Assembly (NCBI GenBank): GCA_027604505.1 | Contig: JADIIX010000094.1 | Coordinates: 1-64,000, forward strand | Direction of reading: 5' to 3' | Origin: Gonapodya sp. JEL0774 | Taxonomy: Eukaryota > Monoblepharomycota > Monoblepharidomycetes > Monoblepharidales > Gonapodyaceae | Length of the DNA: 64,000 nucleotides | Shown: positions 25,937 through 37,084 of the stretch, in pieces | Layout of the letters: each line of letters begins with the position of its first letter | Numbering within the stretch: the stretch's first letter is position 1 | Notes under the pieces: model-generated | Seen by the model: the letters and a program-made list of their open reading frames with translations, nothing else | What the model was told of the DNA's origin: nothing | Databases searched by the model: none | Program-made: the position numbers and the translations under genes

Positions 25937-28900
25937 ATGGCCGACCCCGCTCTTCAGCGGCAGAACCCGAACCGGGCGGCTATCAATGTGGCGTCCGATG
26001 TCGCGCAGGCAAAGTGGAGGTGGGTTGGTGGTGGCAGCGTGGTGCCGGTAGGGTGCGCCGGATCAAGACAATGCCAGCGGCCGCGTGGATGGGGGCAGGG
26101 ATGAATGGTACACCCGAGAGATACATTTATTTACTGCCGCGCGCCTTCTTTTCCCTTATGTGGTCCTTGTCGGACGCGTCGTTCACGACGTTGCTACCGT
26201 TCGACTCTGCCAATAAACCCCACCCGCGGGCAATCTGGAAATAGCGAGAAGCAGTGGGTCTGGGTCACAGATAAAGACGAAGGCTTTTTGTCAGGATGGA
26301 TCAAGGAGCAGAATGGCGACCAGATTGTGGTTCGTTTGAGCAACGAGACTGTGAGTGTCTGCTTTTGCGATGGGATGGACAGATGGATGAGGGGGAAGAC
26401 GCCTAGCTGTTGTTTGTGACGGTGGCCCTCCGTTGTGCGCTCGTTGCCTTGATTGGAAATCGAAATCGGCGTTTCGAGTTCATCGTGCCCCCAGTCGTTA
26501 TGTCTCTCCAATCTTTTACAATCTTGATTATAGGAGAAAACGGTCAACATCAATGACACGGAGAAAATGAACCCTCCAAAGTTCGACAAGGTGAGTTGGA
26601 TTCCACTCCCACTTTGTACAGACTCGGACGCGTTGTTTCACATGTTGCACCACAATTGTACTGAACTTGTATTGGTGAAAGGTTGAGGACATGGCGGACC
26701 TCACGCACCTAAACGAAGCCTCTGTTGTGCACAACCTTCGCCTGCGCTACAACTCCAATCTCATTTATGTTAGTATTTTCTCGCCATGGTGATTTTCCTT
26801 CTCTAGCAAACCAAAATGCTTCATCGCTCGTTTCAAATTACTTCATAGACTTACTCCGGCCTCTTCCTGGTGGCCGTGAACCCTTACCGCCGGCTCCCCA
26901 TCTACACGGACCAATATGTGCAAGCATATCGCGCCAAGCGCCGTGCAGAGGCCCCTCCACATGTGTACGCGCTTGCCGACGCAGCCTACTCGGATATGCT
27001 GGCGTCGAGGGAGAACCAGAGCATCCTCATCACGTAAGTTGGGTCCTTTGAACAATGTTTATCAGAAAGGAAGGGGGTGGTCGATGAGGCTGGGGTATAA
27101 TTGCAAGCCCTGTTCTGTCAAAGTGATTTCGTCGTTCCTCACACTAAATCTGCTTTAATCATCTCTGCCCTCTTGACGCCGCTTGTAGTGGTGAATCGGG
27201 CGCTGGGAAGACCGAAAACACAAAGAAGGTTATCCAGTATTTCGCCGCTACCGCGTTCGACAGATCTCGTGGTGCCAAAGGTGGCGTTCTCGAAGACCAG
27301 ATTCTGCAGGCCAACCCCATCCTCGAGGCGTTTGGTAATGCGCAAACAGTAAGAAACAACAACAGTTCACGATTTGTGAGTCTTGAGCACGGCCAGGGGA
27401 CGTCACCTATGAAGTTTGTTCAATCTTATTGTTCGTTTTTCTTTAAGGGTAAATTTATCCGCATCGAGTTCAACAGTGGTGGCACAATCGCTGGAGCCAA
27501 TTTGGAGCGGTACCTGCTCGAAAAGTCGAGGGTGACACACCGGTCTTCAAAGGAGCGCAGCTTTCACGTATTTTACCAGCTCATGAAGGGCGAGGATGAG
27601 GAACTAAAGCGTATGTGCTGACGTCATGACCGCAGTTGTGTCAGCGAGGGCCTGATATAACCGCAATTCGCTTTGTTAGAGCGTCTCCTGCTCACCGGTA
27701 CACTCAACGACTATCGTTTTATGAAGGCTTCAAACAAGAACATCGAGGATGTAGATGACGCCGTGGATTTCAAAAACTTAAGGGTATGTCATATGTCCTG
27801 AGTTTAATTCAAATATCGAATTGAACTCCTGTGATCAGGAATCCATGCGTGTCATGGGCTTTTCAGCTCAAGACCAATTCGAATTTTTCCGGACTCTTGC
27901 CATCATCCTTCACATCGGCAACATCCAACCTGTTGCCGACACGGACGATCAGGCTGTCCTGCACGATACTTCAGCTGCTGAAAAGGTGTGCCACCTCCTG
28001 GGCATCAACGTGGGCGACTTCGTCAAGGGACTTCTGAAACCAAAGATGAAGGCTGGGCGCGAGGTTGTACAACAAGCTCGTAACGTCTCGCAGGTACTCA
28101 GCAGTACTGAAGCGCTGGCGAAGGCCATGTACGAGAGGATGTTTGGCAAGTTGGTCGATAAAATCAATGAGGCAATGGACAAACCAAGCTCCAAGAACAC
28201 ATTCATTGGTGTTTTGGATATTGCTGGATTTGAAATATTCGAGGTGTGTTTGAGGACGCATGTTGCATTGTTAGAGGTGGAGTATTTATTTTTCTTGTGC
28301 TGGTTTTTTATGCAGAGAAACAGCTTCGAACAAATGTGCATCAACTACACCAACGAAAAGCTCCAGCAGTTCTTTAACCACCACATGTTCATTCTTGAGC
28401 AAGAGGAATATAGGCGTGAGGGCATTGACTGGAAGTTTATCGATTTCGGTCTTGACCTGCAGCCGACGATTGATTTAATCGAGAAGACTTCGGTAAGCAA
28501 GAGACCATCTGACTTTGCTTTATATCCTGCTCATCGACGCATTGCCTGCCCCCGCCATTTCGAATAGCCTATTGGCATTCTGTCATGCCTGGACGAAGAA
28601 TGCGTTATGCCGAGAGCTTCGGATAAAACTCTACTCGACAAACTCGTAAACCTCTGGAAGGGAAAGAGCACCAAGTTCGAAATGCCAAAGATTCCAGGCC
28701 AATCGTTCATACTACAACACTATGCCGGGAAAGTCGAATATAACGTCACCGATTGGCTTGATAAGAACAAGGACCCCCTGAACGACAACGTGACAAAGTT
28801 GATTGCTGAGTCACCGGAAGTTTTCGTTGCGAAACTCTTCTCTGATTACGTCGGAAAAGATGACGTCAATTCCAAGAAGGGGGTGACTTCCATTGTCAAG

Positions 28901-31900
28901 AAGGGCGTTTTCCGCACAGTTGGCCAGCGTCACAAGGAGCAACTAATGTCTCTGATGACACAGCTATACTCGACTCAACCTCACTTTGTCCGCTGCATCT
29001 TGCCCAACGAAGAAAAGAAAGCTGGCAAGTTCGAGACTTTGCTCGTCCTAGATCAGCTTCGGTGCAATGGCGTTCTTGAGGGTATTCGTATCTGCCGTGC
29101 CGGTTTCCCTAATCGGCTCGCGTTTGCCGATTTCCGCAAACGATACGAGGTCATTATGCCTGGTGTTATTCCAGCCGGATTTGTGGACGGGAAGCAAGCC
29201 GCAGAACAGCTAGTGGAAGCGCTAGCACTGGACAAGAACCAGTATCGAGTGGGAAACACAAAGGTCTTCTTTAGAGCGGGCGTGGTGAGTAAACATTAAT
29301 CATATTGCTCTCAGTTGTTTTGCACTCACCGCTTATTTCATCTACAGCTCGCTGACCTAGAAGAGCGTCGCGACCAGACCCTCGCCCGTATATTCACAAA
29401 AGTCCAGGCGATTTGGCGCGGATACATTGCACGAAAGAAGTTTAGGCGCATGGTTGAGAAGAGCCGTGCCATCAAGATTATCCAGAAGAACGCGCGTGTG
29501 TATGTAACACTTCGCGAGTGGGCGTGGTGGAGGCTCTACAGCAAGGTGAAGCCCCTGCTCAATGTTACAAGAGTAGATACTGAGCTTCAGAAGAAGGATG
29601 CTGAGCTGAAGGCACTTGAAGAACAGATGGCGAAAGAACGAGAGGAAAGAGCTCGTGTTGAAAAGCTCAGAGCACAACTTGAAATGGAGAAGAAGTCCGT
29701 CGATGAGCAACTTGCATCGCAGCGTGGGGCAGCCGCTGACCAAGCGGAGATTCTGCAGCGTACACAACTGAGGACAATCGAACTTGAAGAGTCGCTCGCG
29801 GACCTGAATGAGGAAGTTGAGAAACTGAACGGAAATATAGCGCAACTCTCAAAACAGAAGCATCAAACCGAGCAGGAGTTCCAGGCCCTTCAGCAGAGCA
29901 TGGCTGAGATGAAATCAGGGATCGAGAGACTAGAGAGGGACAAGCAGGCCAAAGATCAGCAAATTCAAAGCCTCCAGTCACAAGTCCAGATGGACACAGA
30001 GACAACCGAACGTTTGTCGAGAGACAAGGCTGCACTTGAAAGTCAACTCCTGGCTCTCAGGCAGTCTCTTGATGGAGCTGCAACGAAGGAAGGCGACCTT
30101 AGCAAAGCCAAAGCACAACTAACGTCTTCGATCGCCAGCTTGGAGGGACGGCTTCAGAAGGAGCAGGATGATCGCGCAGCTCTTGAAAAATTCAAGAATA
30201 TTTTGGACTCGGAGTTGAGGGACGCTCGAACGCAGTTAGATGATTTAAAGCGGCAGATTACTGACACCTCCAACAGTCTGACTCGCAAAGAGGCAGACCT
30301 GCGACTGCTAAGTGATAATCTGAACAAGGAAATGACGGAGAAGGAAGCTGCCGAGAAATCGAATAGGGAGCTCCAGGCAAAGCTTCAGGCGACTGAAGGC
30401 CAACTTGAAGACGAACTGCGGGAACGTGAGAAACTTGTCATTGCCAAGCGGAAGCTTGAGGGCGAGATGGAGAAAATGCAAGACATTATGCAACAAAAAG
30501 GTGATCAGGCTACCAAGACTGACGAAGTCCGCAAACTGCGGGAGCAAGAGCTTTCGGACACGAAGTCTCAGATCCAAACACTGCAAACGGAACTCGAGGA
30601 GACCCGACGACGACTGAACTCTCAAATTGAGAAACTAAAAGTGGAAATTGAAGGGGAGAAGGCGGAGACCACGAAATTGGCATCAGCAAAAGTTGCACTT
30701 GAGAAGCAGATCCGGGATGTAACTGCTCAGCTGGATAGTGCCGCGGAAGAGCGCGCTCGTCTGGACAAGAATCTACGTGTTTTACAAACTGAGCTCTCAG
30801 ATACCAAAGCGAAGTTGGAAGAATCATCCCAACAGTCTAGTGACTTCCAGAAAGCAAAGGAAAGTGCAGAACGCCAGGTCCAAGTCCTGCAAAGTCGGGT
30901 GGTGGAGCTTGAGGATGAGAAGGCCAAAGTCGAACGCGAAAGATTACTTTTCCAAAAGCAGACTTCCTCGGCCAAAGAAGAGGCTGAGGAAACTGAGCGC
31001 AAAATTGCTACTTTGGATGAAATGCGCAAGAGACTCCAAACGAATCTGACTGACCTCCAACAACAAGCAGACGAAGAAGAGAGGCAAAAGCTCGAGGTTC
31101 AGCGCCAGCTTGCAGCAAAGTCCCAGGAGCTCGAGTCTTTGAAGGCTCGTTACGACCAGGATGCTATCAAAAAAGGGCAGGAATGGGAAGATGCTCGCAA
31201 GAAGTTGGAACGTGACTTTGCGGAGTTACGTGAGAAGTATGCCAGTCTTGAGGCTACCAACTCTACACTCGACAAGACTCGAGGGCGGCTGACAGCTGAA
31301 GTCGAGGATCTCCGACACGAAATTGAGCGAGAACACAATGCAACCCGCCAAGCTGAGCGAGCGCAGAAATCGGCTGAATCGCAAGTGGCGCAAGTTTCCG
31401 CGAGCCTTGATGCAGAGCGGCGGAATAAGGAAGTGGCTGAGTCGACCGCCAGAACGCTCAAAACCAGTATGGAAAGCATTCAAAAGGAGTTGGCGGACAA
31501 GGTGCAGGCCATGTCGGCTTTGCAGCGTCAAAAAAATGACTTGGAAAATGAGCTTAAGAACTTGATTAACGAAGTCGGTGACGGTGGCAAGAACGTACAT
31601 GAGCTGGAGAAGGCTTGCCGCAGGTTCCAGTCTCAAGTAGAGGAACTAAGTGCACAGATCACTGATAACGGCATCACGATTCAAAAACTCGAGGACTCAA
31701 AGAAGGCTCTCGAGGTACAGTTTGCTGATTATCGTACTAAGGTGGAGAAAGATCTCGCCACTAAGGACCAACAACAAGAGGAGACCCGTCGCCTGCTCTT
31801 GAAAGAGATCAATAGCTTGGGCGATCAGCTCGATGAGGCGAATAATGCTAAAAACGAAATACTCAAACAGAAAAGGAAACTTGAGGCTGAGGTTGAAGAC

Positions 31901-34226
31901 AAAATCTCCCGTCAGAACAACCAGGCAAAGAGTGCCAGCGAAATAGAAAGGGCTAAAAAGCAACTCGAATCTTCTATTCGCGAGCTTCAAACTAAACTCG
32001 AGACTGAATCACGGGCGCGGGCGAACTACGAGGATCTTGCCAGGAGGCAGGAGCAGAAGGCTAACACCCTTCAAAGTGATTTGGAAACCCTGCAACTGCA
32101 GCTCGAAACCCAAGAACGAGAAAAGAAAAATCTACTGAAACGCATCGAGGAACTTCGTGCAGAACTAGAAGGCGGTGATGAATCCAAGGCGAGCCTCATT
32201 GAAACCCGCAAGCGCCTCGAGAAAGAGAAAGCCGCCCTCCTAGAGCAGTTGGAAGAAGAGCAGGAGCTCCGACACCAGCTCGAATCCAGAGGTCCTTCGT
32301 CTGGCGATATTGAAGAAGTTAAAAAGAGAATCAGCCAAGAGTACGAAGAACGGCTGGCGAAGCTGGAGGAGTCAAAACGCGCTCTTCTCGCCGCTCAGAG
32401 ACTCGCTCAACAGGAGCTCGACGACCGTCAGAGTGATATTCAGAACTTAGATCGGGCAAAAAAGCTTGTTCTGGATGAAGTGGACGACTTACGGGCGAGA
32501 TTAGAAGCTGAGACCCTGGCAAAGGCTGAGGAGGCAGCGGCCCGCCGGAAGCTTGCAAGCGACATGAAGGACATGACCGACAAACTAGCAACTGAAGTAT
32601 CCAAATCTATGGAGCTTGCTCAGTCAGTCGACTTTTACAAGGCTAAAGCAAACGACACATGGCAGAAGCTCGAGGTGTCCGAGCTTACCAAGATCAAGGC
32701 GGAGAAGGAGGCGACAGCTAACAAGATTCAAATCAAGGAGCTACAGGAATCACTGCAAGAGATCGCAAAAGATAAGGTTTTGCTTGAAGACCGTGCCCGT
32801 TCACTCGAAGTGCAAGTAATAGACCTGCAAGAAGTTGCTGAACAACGGGGTAGTGAGCTGGCGGACATCACCCTGATCAAACAAAAGCTCCAAAGCGAGC
32901 TTGACAATGCGCATCAGCGCACAAAACACGAAATGGAAGAACGCGATCAAGCGGTGGACAGTCTCCGCAAAAAATACCAGAAGGAGATGCAACAGCTGGC
33001 AGAGGAGCTTGATAACGAGAGAGCCGCATCCGTCGCGGTCAAAGAGCAGCGACGGCAGATTGAAGTGGAGAACGAGCGGATAAACTCACGATTGGAACAG
33101 GAGATGTCGTCTGCTTCAACTTGGAAGAAGGAAAAGGAGAAGCTTGAAGCTAAATTGACTGAACTCTCGGTTTTGTACACGGATTCCTTGCAGAGCGAGG
33201 ATGATCTTCAAAATCAACTTACAACTCTTCTATTGAGGGTACGTGATCTTCAAAATCACCTCGACGACGCGGAAGCAGCCAAAGTTGGTCTCGAAAAATC
33301 CAAGAAGACCCTCGAAGCTCGCTTAGAGGAGCTTGAAGAACAATTTCATGTCGCGAGTCGGAGGCGTGTGGACGTAGAGAAATCTCTCAACGCCCTCGAC
33401 AAGGAATTCACCACCATCCGCATGCAGGCCGATGAAGACAAGGACAGAGCTCTCAGCGCCAAGGAGAAGCTTTCTATGGCACAAAATGAACTGACTGCCA
33501 CTCAGGCGGAACTGTCCAAGGAGAAAGAAAGATCGCTAGAATTGGAGAAGCAAACAGTGAGTCCTTCTTTGCGGATCGAAACTTAGGGTGAATAATCAAC
33601 AAGTGACTAACCAGCGTCCGTTCTGCTATCAGGTTACTCTGAACAAGCAGGTCAAAGAGCTCAATGCCCGCGTTCTCGAAATGGAGTCAAGTGCTCTCAC
33701 TGACAATAGCCGGGGTTTCAACAAGTTGACCCTGCAATTACAATCCGTCACTCAGCAGCTTGACGGGTCGGAAAAAGACAAGGCAGCCTTGTCCCGCCAG
33801 GCTCGAGATGCAGAGCGGTTATTGAGAAATGTGCAGTTCCAGCTCGCAGAAAAGGAGCGATCAGAGGCCCGGTTGAAGGAGGATACAACAAAGCAGGAGG
33901 AAAAGTACAAAAAGCTTAAACAACAACACGAAGAGCTTGTAAGTAACCGTCTTGCAGGACCATGCATTATCTGTGGCTTTTCAGATTTGATGTGAATCCT
34001 TGTTCTAGGAATCTCTGGAGAGCACGCTTCAGATCGCGAAACGAAAGGCTGAACGGGATGCGCAAGAGTATAAGGAGAAGTCTATGCGGTGTGTTTCTGC
34101 TGAAAGCTCTGACCATTTTCAAAACCGAATGTCTCACGATGACCACGTTGGTTCATTAGTTACGAGAAGGAGCTCGAGCGCATGAAGGCACGGTCACCAA
34201 TGTCAGCGGGTGGGGCTGCATTCTGA
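25937..34226 (+). CDS. MYO2: Class II (conventional) myosin heavy chain
   Basis: Actin-based motor of the cytokinetic ring. It starts [20 protein letters not shown]. An SH3-like N-domain ([20 protein letters not shown]) is followed by the motor: P-loop GESGAGKT (about 27190), switch I NNNSSRFGKFI (about 27355-27460), switch [11 protein letters not shown] (about 28218), relay [18 protein letters not shown], actin-binding region [20 protein letters not shown] and converter about 29170-29285. Two IQ-like sites follow: [17 protein letters not shown] and [10 protein letters not shown] (about 29400-29510). The exon from about 29348 to 33557 and two short ones encode a very long heptad coiled coil (over 1,300 residues), and the short non-helical tail reads [11 protein letters not shown] at TGA 34224-34226. 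The total, roughly 2,300 residues, is long for the class but within fungal range. The long rod and absence of DIL, MyTH4 or SH3 tails separate it from classes I and V. The class call is secure; the symbol is by yeast-style analogy only. Confidence 0.95.
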
Positions 34227-34562
34227 GCCAGATCTGAAAGCTATCCTAATTGAGATGGGAGTACATTGCTCTTGTGAACAAGGCTCTTTGTGTTTTCGAA
34301 TCTTTTTAAAATAAAAATGTGTTCATGGCATTGCTCTCGCGTTGCGATGACGCATAGAATATGTGAAGCAAATCTTGAGGTGCTTTAAACTCATTTTCAT
34401 AAAGGCTGCTTGTTTACTGTGCGGAGGGGATAAAAATATATATGCAAGCTCTCCAATGCACTTGAACGAGTTACAGATAGGTCAGATCAAAATGTAGAAT
34501 GTGAGTTGTAACATGGGTCTGGTCGCAGACTATGTAGTTCATCCACACGTCACACGTGGTTC

Positions 34563-34951
34563 TCATCGAGATGTGGATAGTGTTGAGGACAAGGGTGAGG
34601 GGGAGGACGGAAAGGAGGTCGGAGGTGGTCCAGATATTGTCGACAAGTCAGGGGTGATGGGCAATTCACCATCAGGAGGGCCAGGAGGGCGAATGGGAAT
34701 GGACTGTATCAAACAGAGATTCAAAATGGTTAGGAACCTGAGCAGCGCCGCTGAAAGAGCCCCAAGAGCACAAAATGCTTTCGCGCAGGCCCACCATATC
34801 GGGCTTAATGATATTATGTGTGATGACGGAGCCTGTGAACATTCCTGATGTTGCGGGGACGGAGTTTCAATGAGTCATGGATCCGAGCCATCAAGTTGTT
34901 GAGAGAAGACTCACCTGCCAGGCAGGCAATGAATCCAAGAAATCGACCCAT
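34563..34951 (-). CDS. UQCC6/Brawnin-like complex III assembly micro-protein
   Basis: A 75-residue protein built from three exons: 34951-34915 (MGRFLGFIACLA), 34844-34795 and 34703-34563. All junctions are GT-AG and keep frame. A membrane helix (FLGFIACLAGMFTGSVITHN) is followed by IIKPDMSIPIRPPGPPDGEL and a Ser/Pro-rich tail. The pattern of one helix starting near the N-terminus, then an aromatic or hydrophobic residue with R/K-P-D-[LM]-[ST]-I-P-x-x-P-P and G-E-L, matches animal UQCC6 (C12orf73, Brawnin), an inner-membrane factor for ubiquinol-cytochrome c reductase. The length is also close to the animal protein (about 70). It is divergent from PET100 with only 193 bp between the two start codons. 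The frame is short and spliced, so it could be missed by gene finders. The family call rests on motif recall, not a search; Met at 34951 is chosen because it matches the compact form. Confidence 0.65.
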
Positions 34952-35144
34952 TTGATACCAGTCACTGAGAGATGTCCTGCAGTATTGCTTCAGGCAGAGT
35001 GATAGCAGCTGGCCGCCAGCACCGTTCTCGACCAGATTGGACCTTCCCCTGGCCTGGTCCTGACTCAAAAATAACTCTATAACTCATTCAAAGGATTAAT
35101 ACTGACATCGACGCCCCCACATATTTTTCATTTAAAGGCTACAA
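34952..35144. promoter_or_regulatory. Shared divergent promoter region, UQCC6-like and PET100
   Basis: Only 193 bp separate the two outward-facing start codons, so both core promoters must lie here. No classical TATA box is obvious. The stretch ATATTTTTCATTTAAAGG (about 35121-35138) is the most AT-rich part and lies just upstream of PET100. The function as a bidirectional promoter is inferred from layout. Confidence 0.5.
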
Positions 35145-35561
35145 ATGGCGCCAAGATTTCACAACATGGAGCTCTTCCGAGTGAGTTGGTGCCCCAATCT
35201 TCACCGGATAGCATACCACAGTTGCTTAACCGTCCGTCCGCACACACCCGGACTCAGTTCACGGTTTATGTGATGGTTCCCGTATTTGCGATGTGGTTTT
35301 ACAACATCCCGGAGACACAGGGTTGGTTTGACAAGCATGTGAGCCTGTTTCAATCATCTTCTTCCGCTTCAGTGATCGGCTTCCCTGACCAGTTACTCGT
35401 CCACATTCAATGACCGCGTGTTCTAAAAGACAAACAAGGAGAAAATTGTTCCTCGTATAGACTCGCTGAAGACGATACCCGTCCAATCGATGGATGAAAT
35501 TCGCAACAACATCGCCAAGAAGAAGGCCGAAGCGAAAGCGGCTTCAGAAAGTCGAAATTGA
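35145..35561 (+). CDS. PET100: Cytochrome c oxidase assembly factor PET100
   Basis: A 79-residue inner-membrane chaperone for complex IV assembly. Exons: 35145-35180 (MAPRFHNMELFR), 35258-35338 (FTVYVMVPVFAMWFYNIPET, then QGWFDKH) and 35439-35561 (EKIVPRIDSLKTIP, then a charged helix with NNIAKKKAEAKAASESRN). The order Met-x-LE[IL]FR, one hydrophobic helix containing a P-V, then an acidic/basic amphipathic tail is typical of PET100 (human form about 73 residues). No cleavable presequence is seen, as expected. It shares its upstream region with the UQCC6-like gene on the other strand, so both respiratory-chain assembly factors may be co-expressed. All three exons are phase-compatible with GT-AG introns of 77 and 100 nt. 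Yeast-type Pet100 is longer; this resembles the animal-sized form. Confidence 0.8.
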
Positions 35562-37084
35562 CGAATGCGCTTCTTGTCAACTCCCGGTTGAGGACCGTTT
35601 ACGCCGAATTACGCCGAAAGAATCCAGGGGGCTCCCATTTGGATTTGCACACTGGAGCTCCATCTATCTTCAAGGCTGACCGCTCGTCCTACTGACGCAA
35701 ATTGATACAAATGATGCCACTCGATGGAGCGAGGGACTTTCAGTGAGCTTGCATTGTCTACCGGCTTCTGTTTTGGCTGTTGTTAGATGAGCATCATGTA
35801 TTTAGAAAGATTAATTGTACATATATCACCACTGTATTGGAAATTGAACGATACTCAAAAAATGCGTTAAGTTCCGCTCGCGACGAAGCGAGAGACAGTT
35901 CGATTTTGTCCCTTCTCCCACTCAGTGTCACAGTTTCTCACTACTGCACACTCACCACATTTCGATAATAGGCGTGTGTCTTCATCGCAGGTGACTGGCA
36001 CATGACTACATAACAAGAATCTGTTGGTGGTACGGTCGTTTCTTCCATACTTCGTGATTTGCAGAGCAGCAACGAAGGACAGAAACGTCAGAAGAGATCG
36101 CTGGTTTTCGCAAGTGATTTATAGGTAGACTCTAGACGGTTAGCGTGGCTCACTCCTAGTGTGAGTGCAAATCATCATTGGCTCACAAGCGAACGCATGT
36201 TCATGTGCTCAACGATCTCAATTTGAATGTGATATGGCGAAATTTCTTCAGTCAGTTGCTCTTTATCTCTATCGAGCCCACACTTGGAAACTAAACCCAG
36301 CAATGCAGATCCGTGCGCTCTTTGATCGCCGGTTTGTTAGATGAGAACCCTCTTTGTTGACACGCGTCGCAGGTGGTATTGTGGGTGTACAGCATTCTCA
36401 TGTGCTTCCCAGTATTTTCGTTATATTTCCGTGGCATGTCGCTTCAAAGTTGCAATTCCTTTCCAGAAAGCGCATTGTAGCAGTCCCCTATCGATGTTAC
36501 TGTTAGTTCCACAGAGAGAGTCATGTTATCCCCACCTCCAGCTATTTCTCAGTGGAAAGCCATCACTCTCAGGAGAATGAGGTGACCCAAAGTACGTTGG
36601 TTTCCACCCAGGACCGCCAAAGACACTGATCACTTGAAATACGTCATCCACCAAGCAACTCCCTGACCCTTCTCTCCAGCTTCTTTGTTCTTCGAGACAG
36701 CTTGAGTCACTGCGGTAATCCATACGTGGCCCAAACTGCTACTGAGACCTCTGTGGGTGGAGCGCCATTTGGGAGTCAGCGGGAGTAGTGAGAGGCAGAC
36801 TCAGGGTTTTGTAATCTCCACGAGCCTGTGTTAGTAGTCGCCCTTCCTTTAGATGAAGAAGGAAAGAGCCTTCCGCCTCAATTTAGAATGTTTGTTTACC
36901 GGGAACATTGCGGTTGTTCCTTGTCGCTGAGCCAATCGTTATATCGTAATTCAGGAACCTCACCTAGCTTCTGAGAACTATACATACCGAAAAGCGCTAC
37001 ACCATCCTCCTACCACTCAACTCAAAGCTAAGCCTTCACGGATTCCTCCAATCGCATCGAGATCGCACAGAGAAACCACCCGGA
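35562..37084. other. Long intergenic stretch, no gene recognised
   Basis: About 1.5 kb without a supported gene. Frames up to about 80 codons exist on both strands but show no family resemblance and no good exon chain. The stretch precedes a regulator gene and may be an extended upstream region. No RNA gene or repeat was identified by eye. Confidence 0.45.

Noticed and set aside
29357-33200. Numerous long frames antisense to the myosin rod
   Set aside because: The Leu/Ser-rich translations are the expected complement of Glu/Lys/Gln-rich coiled-coil codons; they are shadows, not genes.
34501-34848. 115-codon plus-strand frame
   Set aside because: It is antisense to the UQCC6-like exons, and its composition (Gly/Glu/Val-rich) is what the complement of a Ser/Pro-rich frame gives.
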